NCBI GenBank assembly: GCA_900759445.1
Contig: CAAEVH010000068.1
Coordinates: forward strand, 1 to 5,929
Length of the DNA: 5,929 nucleotides
From: an uncultured Raoultella sp.
GTDB lineage: Bacteria; Pseudomonadota; Gammaproteobacteria; Enterobacterales; Enterobacteriaceae
Direction of reading: 5' to 3'
Shown here: positions 5,894 to 5,929 of the stretch, piece by piece
Layout: each line of letters opens with the position of its first letter
How positions within the stretch are numbered: position 1 is the stretch's first letter
Notes under the pieces: generated by a model
Database searches by the model: none
The model's input: the letters and a program-made list of their open reading frames with translations, nothing else
What the model was told of the DNA's origin: nothing
Program-made: the position numbers and the translations under genes

Positions 5894-5929
5894 GCGACAG
5901 AGCGCTCAGCGCCGTCGCACTGCTCTTTA
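5894..5929 (+). other. rrn leader: boxB-like hairpin and start of boxA antitermination site
   Basis: A hairpin pairs GCGAC (5894-5898) with GTCGC (5914-5918), with an inner stem GCGC (5902-5905)/GCGC (5909-5912) and loop TCA. It is followed by TGCTCTTTA (5921-5929), the first nine bases of boxA (TGCTCTTTAACAA), where the window stops. BoxA RNA recruits NusB/NusE (S10) and SuhB to make RNA polymerase resist Rho in rRNA operons. The 16S gene should begin roughly 150-200 bp beyond the window. Confidence 0.88.

Noticed and set aside
1..5929. A novel defence, mobile or biosynthetic system
   Set aside because: Every substantial ORF is a recognised core gene in conserved order, intergenic regions are short and explained, and there are no repeats, integrase sites or composition shifts visible by eye.

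Overview
The window is a stretch of core chromosome from a member of the Enterobacteriaceae. Gene order (raiA, bamD, rluD, pgeF, clpB, then an rrn promoter region) and protein sequences match, from memory, the E. coli K-12 locus that ends in rrnG. The proteins differ from E. coli by scattered substitutions with no change in length, so it is probably a related genus (Enterobacter/Citrobacter/Klebsiella-like). I cannot name the genus or species from the sequence alone.

Layout. Bases 1-62 are the first codons of raiA (minus strand, cut by the window edge). Bases 63-332 hold the raiA control region, with a near-consensus CRP site, and the bamD terminator. bamD lies at 333-1070 on the minus strand. 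A 131-bp divergent intergenic region (1071-1201) separates it from a plus-strand gene run: rluD (1202-2182), pgeF (2179-2910, overlapping rluD by 4 bp) and clpB (3039-5612). clpB has its own sigma-32 promoter and an internal start codon for a short form. A strong terminator follows clpB. The last about 270 bp form the control region of a ribosomal RNA operon: Fis site, UP element, P1, P2, a leader hairpin, and the start of boxA. The window stops just before the 16S gene.

How the genes relate. Most serve ribosome function or envelope and protein quality control. RaiA inactivates ribosomes in stationary phase, RluD modifies 23S rRNA, and the rrn operon makes the rRNA. BamD assembles outer-membrane proteins, PgeF keeps wrong amino acids out of peptidoglycan, and ClpB dissolves protein aggregates after heat stress. 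They are neighbours rather than one pathway.

I see no mobile element, CRISPR array, toxin-antitoxin pair, phage gene or unknown ORF, and nothing that supports a previously undescribed system. The points worth a second look are regulatory: overlapping divergent -10 elements between bamD and rluD, a class II CRP promoter geometry for raiA, the internal clpB start, and an rrn leader hairpin whose sequence differs from E. coli while pairing is kept.
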